Shown piece after piece: positions 62,687 to 64,000 of a stretch of DNA of 64,000 bases (positions are counted from its first letter, which is position 1; the number at the start of each line of letters is the position of its first letter). The DNA is taken from the NCBI RefSeq assembly GCF_017873135.1, contig NZ_JAGGJV010000003.1:310001-374000 (forward strand), in the 5' to 3' direction. Position numbers and translations under genes: made by a program. The stretch is from Rhizobium herbae (GTDB taxonomy: Bacteria > Pseudomonadota > Alphaproteobacteria > Rhizobiales > Rhizobiaceae). Under the pieces are notes generated by a model. The model ran no database searches and had not been told where the DNA came from. It worked only from the letters and a program-made list of their open reading frames with translations.

Positions 62687-63178
62687 CTACCAAAACAGAT
62701 GTTCGAGCGGACCGGCGGGCAGCGAAAGCTGCAACAGGCCAGCAAAGATCAGCCAGACCCCGAGACAGATCGCGATGCCGATCGGGATCGTGAACCACAG
62801 CTTGCGCTTGCCGAAGCCGGCGGCGGTGGCTGCGAAGAGCAGGCCCGTCGCGATCGAGAAGCCCAACGGCTTCAGCAGCAGCATCTGCGCGGCGAGACCG
62901 CCGATGATCCAGATGACCGGACCGACCTCCTGGCGTTCACGCACCGGAAAATCGCCCCGAAGCGCCTCGAAGACGGTCCATGCGGCAAGCAGCAGCAGAC
63001 CGCTGGCGATCACGAAGGGAATGGTGGCCGGCCCGACGCCGGAATAGCCGCCCGCGCCCGCCAGCCGGGACGTATCCCAGAAGATCAGACCGCCAAGCGC
63101 GGCGAGGAATACGGCGATGAAAAGCGCCGCCCGATCGGGGCGGCGTTTCTCCGTCGAAGGGGCGTGACCCTTGCTCAT
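62687..63178 (-). CDS. tctB: Tripartite tricarboxylate transporter small subunit TctB
   Basis: A 163-residue protein with four membrane segments (AALFIAVFLAALGGLIFW first; FAGLLQLSLPAGPL last). Small subunit of the TctA complex. Its ATG overlaps the tctC stop by four bases (ATGA), so the two are coupled. Confidence 0.9.
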   Translation of the reverse strand: MSKGHAPSTEKRRPDRAALFIAVFLAALGGLIFWDTSRLAGAGGYSGVGPATIPFVIASGLLLLAAWTVFEALRGDFPVRERQEVGPVIWIIGGLAAQMLLLKPLGFSIATGLLFAATAAGFGKRKLWFTIPIGIAICLGVWLIFAGLLQLSLPAGPLEHLFW

Positions 63179-64000
63179 TGAACCAGACCAATGTCCTTGA
63201 GGACGGTTTCGGTTGCCGATACGTCCTTGGCCAGCTGTTCCTTGAAGGCGTCACCGGCGAGATAGGTATCCTGCCAGCCCTTGGTCTTCAGGGTTTCCTG
63301 CCAGCCGGCGGACTTTGCCAGCTTTTCGATATCAGCCGAAACGGCAGCCTTCTGCTCGTCGGTCAGGCCCGGAGCAGCGGCAACCATGCGCCAGTTCTGG
63401 ACGACGACGTCAAGACCGCTTTCCTTGATGGTCGGCGCATCGACGCCGGCGATACGTTCGGCGCTGGAAACGGCCAGCAAACGAAGCGTGCCCGATTTCA
63501 CCTGGCTTTCGAACTCGCCGTAACCCGAGATACCGGCCGTCACCTGGCTACCGAGAATGGCGGCCAGTGCTTCGCCTCCGCCGGAGAACGCGATGTAGTT
63601 GATCTTGGTCGGATCGACGCCGGCCGCCTTGGCAATCAGGCCAACCGCGATATGGTCGGTGCCGCCGGCAGAGCCGCCGCCCCAGGAGACTGCGCCCGGA
63701 TCCTTCTTCAGGGCCTCGACGAGGTCGCCCATGGTCTTCAGCGGCGAATCCGCCGGAACGACGATCGCTTCGTATTCGCCGGTCAGGCGGGCGATCGGGG
63801 TGACGTCATTGAGCGTCACCGGCGATTTGTTGGTGAGGATTGCACCGACCATGACGTAGCCGCCGACGATCAGGGCGTTGGCATTGCCGGCCGACTGGCT
63901 GGCGAACTGCGCAAGGCCGATCGTGCCGCCGGCGCCGGGCACGTTCTGTACCTGAACGTTACCGGAAATGCCTTCGGACTGCATCACCGACTGGATCGAG
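63175..64000 (-). CDS. tctC: Tripartite tricarboxylate transporter receptor TctC (cut by window edge)
   Basis: The C-terminal 275 residues of a Bug/TctC periplasmic receptor; the reading frame remains open to position 64000, so the signal peptide and N-terminus lie outside. VQNVPGAGGTIGLAQFA, PGAVSWGGGSAGGTDHIAVG and the GGGEALAAILGSQVTAGISG block are family hallmarks. Ligand is a carboxylate, identity unknown. Unlike the three ABC operons here, no stem-loop separates it from the permease genes. Confidence 0.92.
   Translation of the reverse strand, partial: SIQSVMQSEGISGNVQVQNVPGAGGTIGLAQFASQSAGNANALIVGGYVMVGAILTNKSPVTLNDVTPIARLTGEYEAIVVPADSPLKTMGDLVEALKKDPGAVSWGGGSAGGTDHIAVGLIAKAAGVDPTKINYIAFSGGGEALAAILGSQVTAGISGYGEFESQVKSGTLRLLAVSSAERIAGVDAPTIKESGLDVVVQNWRMVAAAPGLTDEQKAAVSADIEKLAKSAGWQETLKTKGWQDTYLAGDAFKEQLAKDVSATETVLKDIGLVQ

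Overview
The window looks like a chromosomal segment of an alphaproteobacterium of the family Rhizobiaceae (Rhizobium, Agrobacterium, Sinorhizobium or a close relative). The base composition is GC-rich. The gene order pyc, expR, ndvA is the one I recall from Sinorhizobium meliloti. A giant cyclic beta-1,2-glucan synthase, a rhizobial-style phn (C-P lyase) cluster and many ABC importers fit the same group. No rRNA, tRNA, CRISPR array, transposase, integrase or prophage gene was seen.

Layout. Positions 1-13400 hold the 5' part of pyruvate carboxylase (TTG start), an intact ExpR-type LuxR regulator, and a surface-glucan block: ndvA (exporter), an OpgC-type membrane acyltransferase (substituent addition) and ndvB (synthase). 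Positions 13.8-20.5 kb hold a LysR regulator divergent from a four-gene operon that reads as the lower lysine / 2-aminoadipate pathway: hydroxyglutarate synthase HglS, D-2-hydroxyglutarate dehydrogenase, aminoadipate-semialdehyde dehydrogenase and an aminotransferase. Positions 20.6-23.1 kb hold a P450 tightly coupled to a lipid A-type acyltransferase. Positions 23.2-24.8 kb hold a serralysin-type RTX metalloprotease. Positions 25.2-33.5 kb hold a LacI repressor divergent from a sugar operon (TIM-barrel isomerase/epimerase, CUT1 ABC importer, GMC oxidoreductase), with a readable promoter and two operator-like palindromes between them.

Positions 33.5-47.1 kb hold a full phosphonate locus. The divergent repressor gene phnF is followed on the minus strand by phnG-H-I-fosX-J-K-L and a hexapeptide transferase, then phnC-D-E1-E2, a DUF1045 gene, phnM and phnN. 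No phnP is present. Two PHO-box-like sites and one PhnF-like palindrome can be read. Positions 47.2-49.3 kb hold a fumarylacetoacetate-hydrolase family gene and a class II fructose-bisphosphate aldolase. Positions 49.9-55.3 kb hold an oligopeptide-type ABC operon with a fused two-domain ATPase. After it come the 3' scrap of an SMP-30/gluconolactonase gene, a DMT permease, a YdeP-type molybdopterin oxidoreductase with a small partner gene, and a DUF475 (TerC-like) membrane protein behind a structured leader. The window ends in a tctC-tctB-tctA tricarboxylate transporter that runs off the right edge.

Recurring themes: mostly nutrient scavenging (sugar, phosphonate, peptide, tricarboxylate), tight translational coupling by stop/start overlaps, and a strong stem-loop just after the substrate-binding-protein gene in all three complete ABC import operons. 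The least explained elements are the DUF475 leader (mutually exclusive hairpins plus a coupled upstream ORF), the P450/acyltransferase pair, DUF1045 as a possible PhnP replacement, and a 14-bp inverted repeat near 61.1 kb.
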